From positions 30,754,001 through 30,818,000 of the forward strand of contig NC_079884.1 in the NCBI RefSeq assembly GCF_029227915.1: a stretch of 64,000 nt of DNA, read 5' to 3'. Made by a program: the position numbers and the translations under genes. This DNA is from Hydractinia symbiolongicarpus (lineage: Eukaryota > Cnidaria > Hydrozoa > Anthoathecata > Hydractiniidae). Below are positions 51,041 through 62,725 of this stretch, one piece after another (within the stretch, counting starts at the first letter, position 1; every line of letters begins with the position of its first letter). The notes beneath the pieces were generated by a model. It saw nothing but the letters and a program-made list of their open reading frames with translations, was not told where the DNA came from and ran no database searches.

Positions 51041-51183
51041 CCCGCGATTTCCCATAAATCCCGGGCTTGGCCCGTATAGTCAAAAGTATACAAAGAAAGT
51101 ACCCAGGGAGTAAACTGATTTCCCGAACGATTTTTCAAATTATTTCGCTTAATGAAAGGGGTTTAATCGCCGGCAAACGAAAA
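51041..51183 (+). repeat. Short monomer, 143 bp, copy 8
   Basis: Same breakpoint at 51145/51146 and same ACCGCG follower. It is about 6.4 kb from copy 7, inside the 4178-bp repeat. Confidence 0.85.
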
Positions 51184-51639
51184 ACCGCGATTTCCCGTAA
51201 ATCCCGGGCTTGGCCCGTATAGTCGAATGTATACAAAGAAAGTACCCAGGGAGTAAACTGATTTCCCGAACGATTTTTCAAATTATTTCTGCACCACTAG
51301 AACGCATGAGACTTGTAGTTTTCAAAAATGTTTTCATTTTTGATGAGACGCTTAATGAAAGAAGTTTAATCGCCGGCAAACGAAAACCCGCGATTTCCCG
51401 TAAATCCTGGACTCGGCCCGTGTAGTCGAATGTATACAAAGAAAGTACCCAGGGAGTAAACTGATTTCCCGAACGATTTTTCAAATTATTTCTGCACCAC
51501 TAGAACGCATGAGACTTGTAGTTTTCAAAAATGTTTTCATTTTTGATGAGACGCTTAATGAAAGAAGTTTAATCGCCGGTAAACGAAAACCCGCGATTTC
51601 CCGTAAATCCCGGAATCGGCCCGTATAGTCGAATGTATA

Positions 51640-54060
51640 CAAAGAAAGTACCCAGGGAGTGAAATCATTTCCCGAACGATTCTTTAAATTATTTTTTTCA
51701 CCACTAAAACGCACGAGACTTGTAGTTTTCAAAAATGTTTTCATTTTTGCTATGACGCTTAATGAAAGAGGTTTAATCGCCGGCAAACGAAAACCCGCGA
51801 TTTCCCGTAAATCCCGGGCTTGGCCCGTACAGTCGAATGTATACAAAGAAAGTACCCAGGGAGTAAACTGATTTCCCGAACGATTTTTCAAATTATTTCT
51901 GCACCACTAGAACGCATGAGACTTGTAGTTTTCAAAAATGTTTTCATTTTTGATGAGACGCTTAATGAAAGAAGTTTAATCGCCGGCAAACGAAAACCCG
52001 CGATTTCCCGTAAATCCCGGAATCAGCCCGTATAGTCGAATGTATACAAAGAAAGTACCCAGGGAGTGAAATCATTTCCCGAACGATTCTTTAAATTATT
52101 TTTTTCACCACTAAAACGCATGAGACTTGTAGTTTTCAAAAATGTTTTCATTTTTGCTGAGACGCTTAATGAAAGAGGTTTAATCGCCGGCAAACGAAAA
52201 CCCGCGATTTCCCGTAAATCCCGGGCTTGGCCCGTATAGTCGAATGTATACAAAGAAAGTACCCTGTGAGTAAAGTCATTTCCAGAACGATTTTTTAAAT
52301 TATTTTTCCACCACTAAAACGCATAAGACTTGTAGTTTACAAAAATTTTTTCATTTTTGATGAGACGCTGAATAAAAGAAGTTTAATCGCTGGCAAACGA
52401 AAACCCGCGATTTCCCGTAAATCCCGGGCTTGGCCCGTATAGTCAAAAAAGTACAAAGAAAGTACCCAGGGAGTAAACTCATTTCCTGAACGATTTTTTA
52501 AATTATTTTGTCACCACTAAAACGCATGAGACTTGTGGTTTTCAAAAGTGTTTTCATTTTTGATGAGACGCTGAATAAAAGAAGTTTAATCGCCGGCAAA
52601 CGCAAACCTGCTATTTCCCGTAAATCCCGGGCTTGGCCGTATAGTCGAATGTATACAAAAAAAGTACCCAGGGAGTAAACTCATTCACCGAACGATTTTT
52701 TTAAATTATTTTTTCACCACTAAAACGCATGAGACTTGTAGTTTTCAAAAATGTTTTCATTTTTGATGAGACGCTGAATAAAAGAAGTTTAATCGCCGGC
52801 AAACGAAAACCCGCGATTTCCCGTAAATCCTGGAATCGGCCCGTATAGTCGAATGTATACAAAGAAAGTACCCAGGGAGTGAAATCATTTCCCGAACGAT
52901 TCTTTAAATTATTTTTTTCACCACTAAAACGCACGAGACTTGTAGTTTTCAAAAATGTTTTCATTTTTGCTGAGACGCTTAATGAAAGAGGTTTAATCGC
53001 CGGCAAACGAAAACCCGCGATTTCCCGTAAATCCCGGGCTTGGCCCGTATAGTCGAATGTATACAAAGAAAGTACCCAGGGAGTAAACTGATTTCCCGAA
53101 CGATTTTTCAAATTATTTCTGCACCACTAGAACGCATGAGACTTGTAGTTTTCAAAAATGTTTTCATTTTTGATGAGACGCTTAATGAAAGAAGTTTAAT
53201 CGCCGGCAAACGAAAACCCGCGATTTCCCGTAAATCCCGGAATCGGCCCGTATAGTCGAATGTATACAAAGAAAGTACCCAGGGAGTGAAATCATTTCCC
53301 GAACGATTCTTTAAATTATTTTTTTCACCACTAAAACGCATGAGACTTGTAGTTTTCAAAAATGTTTTCATTTTTGCTGAGACGCTTAATGAAAGAGGTT
53401 TAATCGCCGGCAAACGAAAACCCGCGATTTCCCGTAAATCCCGGGTTTGGCCCGTATAGTCGAATGTATACAAAGAAAGTACCCTGTGAGTAAAGTCATT
53501 TCCAGAACGATTTTTTAAATTATTTTTCCACCACTAAAACGCATAAGACTTGTAGTTTACAAAAATTTTTTCATTTTTGATGAGACGCTGAATAAAAGAA
53601 GTTTAATCGCTGGCAAACGAAAACCCGCGATTTCCCGTAAATCCCGGGCTTGGCCCGTATAGTCAAAAAAATACAAAGAAAGTACCCAGGGAGTAAACTC
53701 ATTTCCTGAACGATTTTTTAAATTATTTTGTCACCACTAAAACGCATGAGACTTGTGGTTTTCAAAAGTGTTTTCATTTTTGATGAGACGCTGAATAAAA
53801 GAAGTTTAATCGCCGGCAAACGCAAACCTGCTATTTCCCGTAAATCCCGGGCTTGGCCGTATAGTCGAATGTATACAAAAAAAGTACCCAGGGAGTAAAC
53901 TCATTCACCGAACGATTTTTTTAAATTATTTTTTCACCACTAAAACGCATGAGACTTGTAGTTTTCAAAAATGTTTTCATTTTTGATGAGACGCTGAATA
54001 AAAGAAGTTTAATCGCCGGCAAACGAAAACCCGCGATTTCCCGTAAATCCCGGGCTTAGC
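51640..54060 (+). repeat. 6-monomer HOR, 1220 bp, 2 copies
   Basis: Units of about 51600-52820 and 52820-54040 align at 1220 bp. Shared markers are GGAATC(G/A)GCCCG, TTTGCTGAGACG or TTTGCTATGACG, ACAAAAATTTTTTC, GCAAACCTGCTATTTCCC and ACTCATTCACCG. Confidence 0.85.
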
Positions 54061-54232
54061 CCGTATAGTCAAATGAAAACAAAGAAAGCACCCTGTGAGT
54101 AAACTCATTTCCAGAACGATTTTTTAAATTAGTTTCTCACCAGTAAAACGCATAAGACTTGTAGTTTTCAAAAATGTTTTCATTTTTGATGAGACGCTGA
54201 ATAAAAGAAGTTTAATCGCCGTGAAACGAAAA

Positions 54233-54406
54233 CCCGCGATTTCCCGTAAATCCCGGGTTTGGCCCGTATAGTCAAAAGTATACAAAAAAAGTACCCAGGG
54301 ATTAAACTCATTTCCCGAACGGATTTATAGACTTGTAGTTTTCAAAAATGTTTTCATTTTTGATGAGACGCTTAATGAAAGGGGTTTAATCGCCGGCAAA
54401 CGAAAA
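54233..54406 (+). repeat. Short monomer, 174 bp, copy 2
   Basis: Same GGATTTATAGACTTG junction near 54320, 4178 bp from copy 1, so it was carried by the larger duplication. Confidence 0.82.
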
Positions 54407-55218
54407 CCCGCGATTTCCCGTAAATCCCGGGCTTGGCCCGTACAGTCAAAAGTATACAAAGAAAGTACCCAGGGAGTAAACTGATTTCCCGAACGATTTT
54501 TCAAATTATTTCTGCACCACTAGAACGCATGAGACTTGTAGTTTTCAAAAATGTTTTCATTTTTAATGAGATGCTTAATGAAAGAGGTTTAATCGACGGC
54601 AAACGAAAACCCGCGATTTCCCGTAAATCCCAGACTCGGCCCGTATAGTCAAAAGTATACAAAGAAGGTACCCAGGGAGTAAACTTATTTCCCGAACGAT
54701 TTTTAAAATTATTTTTTCACCACTAAAACGTATGAGACTTGTAGTTTTCAAAAAAGTTTTCATTTTTGATGAAACGCTCAATGAAAGGGGTTTAATCGCT
54801 GGCAAACGAAAACCCGCGATTTCCCGTAAATCCCGTGATTGGCCCGTATAGTCGTATGTATACAAAGAAAGCACCCTGTGAGTAAACTCATTTCCAGAAC
54901 GATTCTTTAAATTAGATTTTCACCACTAAAACGCGTAAGACTTGAAGTTTTCAAAAATGTTTTCATTTTTGATGAGACGCTGAATAAAAGAAGTTTAATC
55001 GCCGTCAAACGAAAACCCGCGATTTCCCGTAAATCCCGGGCTTGGCCCGTATAGTCAAAAGTATACAAAGAAAGTACCCAGGGATTAAACTCATTTCCGA
55101 AACGATTTTTTAAATTATTTTGTCACCACTAAAACGCATGAGACTTGTTGTTTTTAAAAGTGTTTTCATTTTTGATGAGACGCTGAATAAAAGAAGTTTA
55201 ATCGCCGGCAAACGAAAA

Positions 55219-55361
55219 CCCGCGATTTCCCATAAATCCCGGGCTTGGCCCGTATAGTCAAAAGTATACAAAGAAAGTACCCAGGGAGTAAACTGATTTC
55301 CCGAACGATTTTTCAAATTATTTTGCTTAATGAAAGGGGTTTAATCGCCGGCAAACGAAAA
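55219..55361 (+). repeat. Short monomer, 143 bp, copy 9
   Basis: Same breakpoint (about 55323/55324), with C changed to T so that it reads TTATTTTGCTTAATG. It lies exactly 4178 bp from copy 8 and is its duplicate. Confidence 0.85.
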
Positions 55362-56173
55362 ACCGCGATTTCCCGTAAATCCCGGGCTTGGCCCGTATAG
55401 TCGAATGTATACAAAGAAAGTACCCTGTGAGTAAAGTCATTTCCAGAACGATTTTTTAAATTATTTTTCCACCACTAAAACGCATAAGACTTGTAGTTTA
55501 CAAAATTTTTTTCATTTTTGATGAGACGCTGAATAAAAGAAGTTTAATCGCTGGCAAACGAAAACCCGCGATTTCCCGTAAATCCCGGGCTTGGCCCGTA
55601 TAGTCAAAAAAATACAAAGAAAGTACCCAGGGAGTAAACTCATTTCCTGAACGATTTTTTAAATTATTTTGTCACCACTAAAACGCATGAGACTTGTGGT
55701 TTTCAAAAGTGTTTTCATTTTTGATGAGACGCCGAATAAAAGAAGTTTAATCGCCGGCAAACGCAAACCTGCTATTTCCCGTAAATCCCGGGCTTGGCCG
55801 TATAGTCGAATGTATACAAAAAAAGTACCCAGGGAGTAAACTCATTCACCGAACGATTTTTTTAAATTATTTTTTCACCACTAAAACGCATGAGACTTGT
55901 AGTTTTCAAAAATGTTTTCATTTTTGATGAGACGCTGAATAAAAGAAGTTTAATCGCCGGCAAACGAAAACCCGCGATTTCCCGTAAATCCCGGGCTTAG
56001 CCCGTATAGTCAAATGAAAACAAAGAAAGCACCCTGTGAGTAAACTCATTTCCAGAACGATTTTTTAAATTAGTTTTTCACCAGTAAAACGCATAAGACT
56101 TGTAGTTTTCAAAAATGTTTTCATTTTTGATGAGACGCTGAATAAAAGAAGTTTAATCGCCGTGAAACGAAAA

Positions 56174-56347
56174 CCCGCGATTTCCCGTAAATCCCGGGTT
56201 TGGCCCGTATAGTCAAAAGTATACAAAGAAAGTACCCAGGGATTAAACTCGTTTCCCGAACGGATTTATAGACTTGTAGTTTTCAAAAATGTTTTCATTT
56301 TTGATGAGACGCTTAATGAAAGGGGTTTAATCGCCGGCAAACGAAAA
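56174..56347 (+). repeat. Short monomer, 174 bp, copy 3
   Basis: Same junction near 56261, 1941 bp from copy 2. It has a private ACTCGTTTCCCG change. Later units of the related HOR (about 57650 and 60440) have a full-length monomer at this position instead. Confidence 0.82.
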
Positions 56348-58378
56348 CCCGCGATTTCCCGTAAATCCCGGGCTTGGCCCGTACAGTCAAAAGTATACAA
56401 AGAAAGTACCCAGGGAGTAAACTGATTTCCCGAACGATTTTTCAAATTATTTCTGCACCACTAGAACGCATGAGACTTGTAGTTTTCAAAAATGTTTTCA
56501 TTTTTAATGAGATGCTTAATGAAAGATGTTTAATCGACGGCAAACGAAAACCCGCGATTTCCCGTAAATCCCGGACTCGGCCCGTGTAGTCGAATGTATA
56601 CAAAGAAAGTACCCAGGGAGTAAACTGATTTCCCGAACGATTTTTCAAATTATTTCTGCACCACTAGAACGCATGAGACTTGTAGTTTTCAAAAATGTTT
56701 TCATTTTTGATGAGACGCTTAATGAAAGAAGTTTAATCGCCGGCAAACGAAAACCCGCGATTTCCCGTAAATCCCGGAATCGGCCCGTATAGTCGAATGT
56801 ATACAAAGAAAGTACCCAGGGAGTGAAATCATTTCCCGAACGATTCTTTAAATTATTTTTTTCACCACGAAAACGCACGAGACTTGTAGTTTTCAAAAAT
56901 GTTTTCATTTTTGCTGAGACGCTTAATGAAAGAGGTTTAATCGCCGGCAAACGAAAACCCGCGATTTCCCGTAAATCCCGGGCTTGGCCCGTATAGTCGA
57001 ATGTATACAAAGAAAGTACCCTGTGAGTAAAGTCATTTCCAGAACGATTTTTTAAATTATTTTTCCACCACTAAAACGCATAAGACTTGTAGTTTACAAA
57101 AATTTTTTCATTTTTGATGAGACGCTGAATAAAAGAAGTTTAATCGCTGGCAAACGAAAACCCGCGATTTCCCGTAAATCCCGGGCTTGGCCCGTATAGT
57201 CAAAAAAATACAAAGAAAGTACCCAGGGAGTAAACTCATTTCCTGAACGATTTTTTAAATTATTTTGTCACCACTAAAACGCATGAGACTTGTGGTTTTC
57301 AAAAGTGTTTTCATTTTTGATGAGACGCTGAATAAAAGAAGTTTAATCGCCGGCAAATGCAAACCTGCTATTTCCCGTAAATCCCGGGCTTGGCCGTATA
57401 GTCGAATGTATACAAAAAAAGTACCCAGGGAGTAAACTCATTCACCGAACGATTTTTTTAAATTATTTTTTCACCAGTAAAACGCATAAGACTTGTAGTT
57501 TTCAAAAATGTTTTCATTTTTGATGAGACGCTGATTAAAAGAAGTTTAATCGCCGTGAAACGAAAACCCGCGATTTCCCGTAAATCCCGGGTTTGGCCCG
57601 TATAGTCAAAAGTATACAAAGAAAGTACCCAGGGATTAAACTCATTTCCCGAACGATTTTTTAAATTATTTCTGCACCACTAGAAAAAATGAGACTTGTA
57701 GTTTTCAAAAATGTTTTCATTTTTAATGAGATGCTTAATGAAAGAGGTTTAATCGCCGGCAAACGAAAACCCGCGATTTCCCGTAAATCCCAGACTCGGC
57801 CCGTATAGTCAAAAATATACAAAGAAGGTACCCAGAGAGTAAACTTATTTCCCGAACGATTTTTAAAATTATTTTTTCACCACTAAAACGTATGAGACTT
57901 GTAGTTTTCAAAAAAGTTTTCATTTTTGATGAAACGCTTAATGAAAGGGGTTTAATCGCCGGCAAACGAAAACCCGCGATTTCCCGTAAATCCCGTGATT
58001 GGCCCGTATAGTCGTATGTATACAAAGAAAGCACCCTGTGAGTAAACTCATTTCCAGAACGATTCTTTAAATTAGATTTTCACCACTAAAACGCGTAAGA
58101 CTTGAAGTTTTCAAAAATGTTTTCATTTTTGATGAGACGCTGAATAAAAGAAGTTTAATCGCCGTCAAACGAAAACCCGCGATTTCCCGTAAATCCCGGG
58201 CTTGGCCCGTATAGTCAAAAGTATACAAAGAAAGTACCCAGGGATTAAACTCATTTCGGAAACGATTTTTTAAATTATTTTGTCACCACTAAAACGCATG
58301 AGACTTGTTGTTTTTAAAAGTGTTTTCATTTTTGATGAGACGCTTAATAAAAGAAGTTTAATCGCCGGCAAACGAAAA

Positions 58379-58521
58379 CTCGCGACTTCCCGTAAATCCC
58401 GGGTTTGGCCCGTATAGTCAAAAGTATACAAAGAAAGTACCCAGGGAGTAAACTGATTTCCCGAACGATTTTTCAAATTATTTCGCTTAATGAAAGGGGT
58501 TTAATCGCCGGCAAACGAAAA
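58379..58521 (+). repeat. Short monomer, 143 bp, copy 10
   Basis: Same breakpoint at 58483/58484. The GC-rich part is unusual: CTCGCGACTTCCCG with CCCGGGTTTGG. Confidence 0.85.
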
Positions 58522-59229
58522 ACCGCGATTTCCCGTAAATCCCGGGCTTGGCCCGTATAGTCGAATGTATACAAAGAAAGCACCCTGTGAGTAAACTCAT
58601 TTCCAGAACGATTTTTTAAATTAGTTTTTCACCACTAAAACGCATAAGACTTGTAGTTTTCAAAAATGTTTTCATTTTTGATGAGACGCTGAATAAAAGA
58701 AGTTTAATCGCCGTCAAACGAAAACTCGCGACTTCCCGTAAATCCCGGGTTTGGCCCGTATAGTCAAAAGTATACAAAGAAAGTACCCAGGGAGTAAACT
58801 GATTTCTCGAACGATTTTTTAAATTATTTCTGCACCACTAGAACGCATGAGACTTGTAGTTTTCAAAAATGTTTTCATTTTTGATGAGACGCTTAATGAA
58901 AGGAGTTTAATCGCCGGCAAACGAAAACCCGCGATTTCCCGTAAATCCCGGGCTTGGCCCGTACAGTCAAAAGTATACAAAGAAAGTACCCAGGGAGTAA
59001 ACTGATTTCCCGAACGATTTTTCAAATTATTTCTGCACCACTAGAACGCATGAGACTTGTAGTTTTCAAAAATGTTTTCATTTTTAATGAGATGCTTAAT
59101 GAAAGAGGTTTAATCGACGGCAAACGAAAACCCGCGATTTCCCGTAAATCCCGGACTCGGCCCGTGTAGTCGAATGTATACAAAGAAAGTACCCAGGGAG
59201 TAAACTGATTTCCCGAACGATTTTTCAAA

Positions 59230-59634
59230 TTATTTCTGCACCACTAGAACGCATGAGACTTGTAGTTTTCAAAAATGTTTTCATTTTTGATGGGACGCTT
59301 AATGAAAGAAGTTTAATCGCCGGCAAACGAAAACCCGCGATTTCCCGTAAATCCCGGAATCGGCCCGTATAGTCGAATGTATACAAAGAAAGTACCCAGG
59401 GAGTGAAATCATTTCCCGAACGATTTTTCAAATTATTTCTGCACCACTAGAACGCATGAGACTTGTAGTTTTCAAAAATGTTTTCATTTTTGATGGGACG
59501 CTTAATGAAAGAAGTTTAATCGCCGGCAAACGAAAACCCGCGATTTCCCGTAAATCCCGGAATCGGCCCGTATAGTCGAATGTATACAAAGAAAGTACCC
59601 AGGGAGTGAAATCATTTCCCGAACGATTCTTTAA
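59230..59634 (+). repeat. Tandem duplication of a single monomer
   Basis: Two adjacent CTGCACCACTAGAACG monomers both carry the private TTGATGGGACGC at about 59287 and 59490 (offset 203 bp), followed by GGAATCGGCCCG. The homologous place in the 56.6-kb copy has one monomer. This duplication explains the extra 203 bp between related points (offset 2580 on its left and 2783 on its right). Confidence 0.85.
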
Positions 59635-59729
59635 ATTATTTTTTTCACCACGAAAACGCACGAGACTTGTAGTTTTCAAAAATGTTTTCATTTTTGCTGA
59701 GACGCTTAATGAAAGAGGTTTAATCGCCG

Positions 59730-62595
59730 GCAAACGAAAACCCGCGATTTCCCGTAAATCCCGGGCTTGGCCCGTATAGTCGAATGTATACAAAGAAAGT
59801 ACCCTGTGAGTAAAGTCATTTCCAGAACGATTTTTTAAATTATTTTTCCACCACTAAAACGCATAAGACTTGTAGTTTACAAAAATTTTTTCATTTTTGA
59901 TGAGACGCTGAATAAAAGAAGTTTAATCGCTGGCAAACGAAAACCCGCGATTTCCCGTAAATCCCGGGCTTGGCCCGTATAGTCAAAAAAATACAAAGAA
60001 AGTACCCAGGGAGTAAACTCATTTCCTGAACGATTTTTTAAATTATTTTGTCACCACTAAAACGCATGAGACTTGTGGTTTTCAAAAGTGTTTTCATTTT
60101 TGATGAGACGCTGAATAAAAGAAGTTTAATCGCCGGCAAATGCAAACCTGCTATTTCCCGTAAATCCCGGGCTTGGCCGTATAGTCGAATGTATACAAAA
60201 AAAGTACCCAGGGAGTAAACTCATTCACCGAACGATTTTTTTAAATTATTTTTTCACCAGTAAAACGCATAAGACTTGTAGTTTTCAAAAATGTTTTCAT
60301 TTTTGATGAGACGCTGATTAAAAGAAGTTTAATCGCCGTGAAACGAAAACCCGCGATTTCCCGTAAATCCCGGGTTTGGCCCGTATAGTCAAAAGTATAC
60401 AAAGAAAGTACCCAGGGATTAAACTCATTTCCCGAACGATTTTTTAAATTATTTCTGCACCACTAGAAAAAATGAGACTTGTAGTTTTCAAAAATGTTTT
60501 CATTTTTAATGAGATGCTTAATGAAAGAGGTTTAATCGCCGGCAAACGAAAACCCGCGATTTCCCGTAAATCCCAGACTCGGCCCGTATAGTCAAAAGTA
60601 TACAAAGAAGGTACCCAGAGAGTAAACTTATTTCCCGAACGATTTTTAAAATTATTTTTTCACCACTAAAACGTATGAGACTTGTAGTTTTCAAAAAAGT
60701 TTTCATTTTTGATGAAACGCTTAATGAAAGGGGTTTAATCGCCGGCAAACGAAAACCCGCGATTTCCCGTAAATCCCGTGATTGGCCCGTATAGTCGTAT
60801 GTATACAAAGAAAGCACCCTGTGAGTAAACTCATTTCCAGAACGATTCTTTAAATTAGATTTTCACCACTAAAACGCGTAAGACTTGAAGTTTTCAAAAA
60901 TGTTTTCATTTTTGATGAGACGCTGAATAAAAGAAGTTTAATCGCCGTCAAACGAAAACCCGCGATTTCCCGTAAATCCCGGGCTTGGCCCGTATAGTCA
61001 AAAGTATACAAAGAAAGTACCCAGGGATTAAACTCATTTCCGAAACGATTTTTTAAATTATTTTGTCACCACTAAAACGCATGAGACTTGTTGTTTTTAA
61101 AAGTGTTTTCATTTTTGATGAGACGCTTAATAAAAGAAGTTTAATCGCCGGCAAACGAAAACCCGCGATTTCCCGTAAATCCCGGGCTTGGCCCGTATAG
61201 TCGAATGTATACAAAGAAAGTACCCTGTGAGTAAAGTCATTTCCAGAACGATTTTTTAAATTATTTTTCCACCACTAAAACGCATAAGACTTGTAGTTTA
61301 CAAAAATTTTTTCATTTTTGATGAGACGCTGAATAAAAGAAGTTTAATCGCTGGCAAACGAAAACCCGCGATTTCCCGTAAATCCCAGGCTTGGCCCGTA
61401 TAGTCAAAAAAATACAAAGAAAGTACCCAGGGAGTAAACTCATTTCCTGAACGATTTTTTAAATTATTTTGTCACCACTAAAACGCATGAGACTTGTGGT
61501 TTTCAAAAGTGTTTTCATTTTTGATGAGACGCTGAATAAAAGAAGTTTAATCGCCGGCAAATGCAAACCTGCTATTTCCCGTAAATCCCGGGCTTGGCCG
61601 TATAGTCGAATGTATACAAAAAAAGTACCCAGGGAGTAAACTCATTCACCGAACGATTTTTTTAAATTATTTTTTCACCAGTAAAACGCATAAGACTTGT
61701 AGTTTTCAAAAATGTTTTCATTTTTGATGAGACGCTGATTAAAAGAAGTTTAATCGCCGTGAAACGAAAACCCGCGATTTCCCGTAAATCCCGGGTTTGG
61801 CCCGTATAGTCAAAAGTATACAAAGAAAGTACCCAGGGATTAAACTCATTTCCCGAACGATTTTTTAAATTATTTCTGCACCACTAGAAAAAATGAGACT
61901 TGTAGTTTTCAAAAATGTTTTCATTTTTAATGAGATGCTTAATGAAAGGGGTTTAATCGCCGGCAAACGAAAACCCGCGATTTCCCGTAAATCCCAGACT
62001 CGGCCCGTATAGTCAAAAGTATACAAAGAAGGTACCCAGAGAGTAAACTTATTTCCCGAACGATTTTTAAAATTATTTTTTCACCACTAAAACGTATGAG
62101 ACTTGTAGTTTTCAAAAAAGTTTTCATTTTTGATGAAACGCTTAATGAAAGGGGTTTAATCGCCGGCAAACGAAAACCCGCGATTTCCCGTAAATCCCGT
62201 GATTGGCCCGTATAGTCGTATGTATACAAAGAAAGCACCCTGTGAGTAAACTCATTTCCAGAACGATTCTTTAAATTAGATTTTCACCACTAAAACGCGT
62301 AAGACTTGAAGTTTTCAAAAATGTTTTCATTTTTGATGAGACGCTGAATAAAAGAAGTTTAATCGCCGTCAAACGAAAACCCGCGATTTCCCGTAAATCC
62401 CGGGCTTGGCCCGTATAGTCAAAAGTATACAAAGAAAGTACCCAGGGATTAAACTCATTTCCGAAACGATTTTTTAAATTATTTTGTCACCACTAAAACG
62501 CATGAGACTTGTTGTTTTTAAAAGTGTTTTCATTTTTGATGAGACGCTTAATAAAAGAAGTTTAATCGCCGGCAAACGAAAACCCGCGATTTCCC
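59730..62595 (+). repeat. 7-monomer HOR, 1421 bp, 2 near-identical copies
   Basis: Units of about 59730-61150 and 61151-62571 align at 1421 bp with the match running to about 62595. Differences noticed by eye are few, such as CCCGGGCTTGG versus CCCAGGCTTGG near 61385 and GAAAGAGG versus GAAAGGGG near 61945. The unit is a subset of the monomer order in the 49-58 kb domain. Confidence 0.9.
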
Positions 62596-62725
62596 ATAAA
62601 TCCCGGGCTTGGCCCGTATAGTCAAAAGTATACAAAGAAAGTACCCAGGGAGTAAACTGATTTCCCGAACGATTTTTCAAATTATTTCGCTTAATGAAAG
62701 GGGTTTAATCGCCGGCAAACGAAAA
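62583..62725 (+). repeat. Short monomer, 143 bp, copy 11
   Basis: Same breakpoint at 62687/62688, 4204 bp from copy 10. It carries CCCATAAATCC, and the downstream monomers match those after copy 10. Confidence 0.85.

Larger units (their letters stand above)
48940..55421 (+). repeat. 4178-bp spaced repeat (two ~2.3-kb copies)
   Basis: About 48940-51243 matches about 53118-55421 at a constant offset of 4178 bp. It includes the rare GGAATCGGCCCG, CACCAGTAAAACG, GCCGTGAAACG, GTCAAATGAAAAC, the 174-bp monomer, GTCGTATGTATAC, and a 143-bp monomer. The left copy has CTAGAAAAAATGAG where the right one has CTAGAACGCATGAG. A 1220-bp tandem HOR sits between and partly inside the copies, so the domain has two nested levels. 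Confidence 0.85.
53480..56590 (+). repeat. 1941-bp spaced HOR (two ~1.15-kb copies)
   Basis: About 53480-54650 matches about 55421-56590 at an offset of 1941 bp, including the GCCGTGAAACG monomer, the 174-bp monomer and the TTTTTAATGAGATGC monomer. This is a shorter internal period within the 4178-bp domain and indicates a second, later rearrangement of the same monomer order. Confidence 0.8.
56628..61160 (+). repeat. 2783-bp spaced repeat (two ~1.75-kb copies)
   Basis: About 56628-58377 matches about 59411-61160 at an offset of 2783 bp. Markers are CACGAAAACGCACGAGAC, GGCAAATGCAAACC, GACGCTGATTAAAAG, CTAGAAAAAATGAG, GTATGAGAC with AAAAAAGTTTTC, and GTCGTATG. The right copy overlaps the 1421-bp HOR that follows. 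Confidence 0.82.

Noticed and set aside
51481-51891. 136-codon minus-strand open reading frame (similarly 52701-53111)
   Set aside because: Two monomers of frame-preserving length; repeat-derived.
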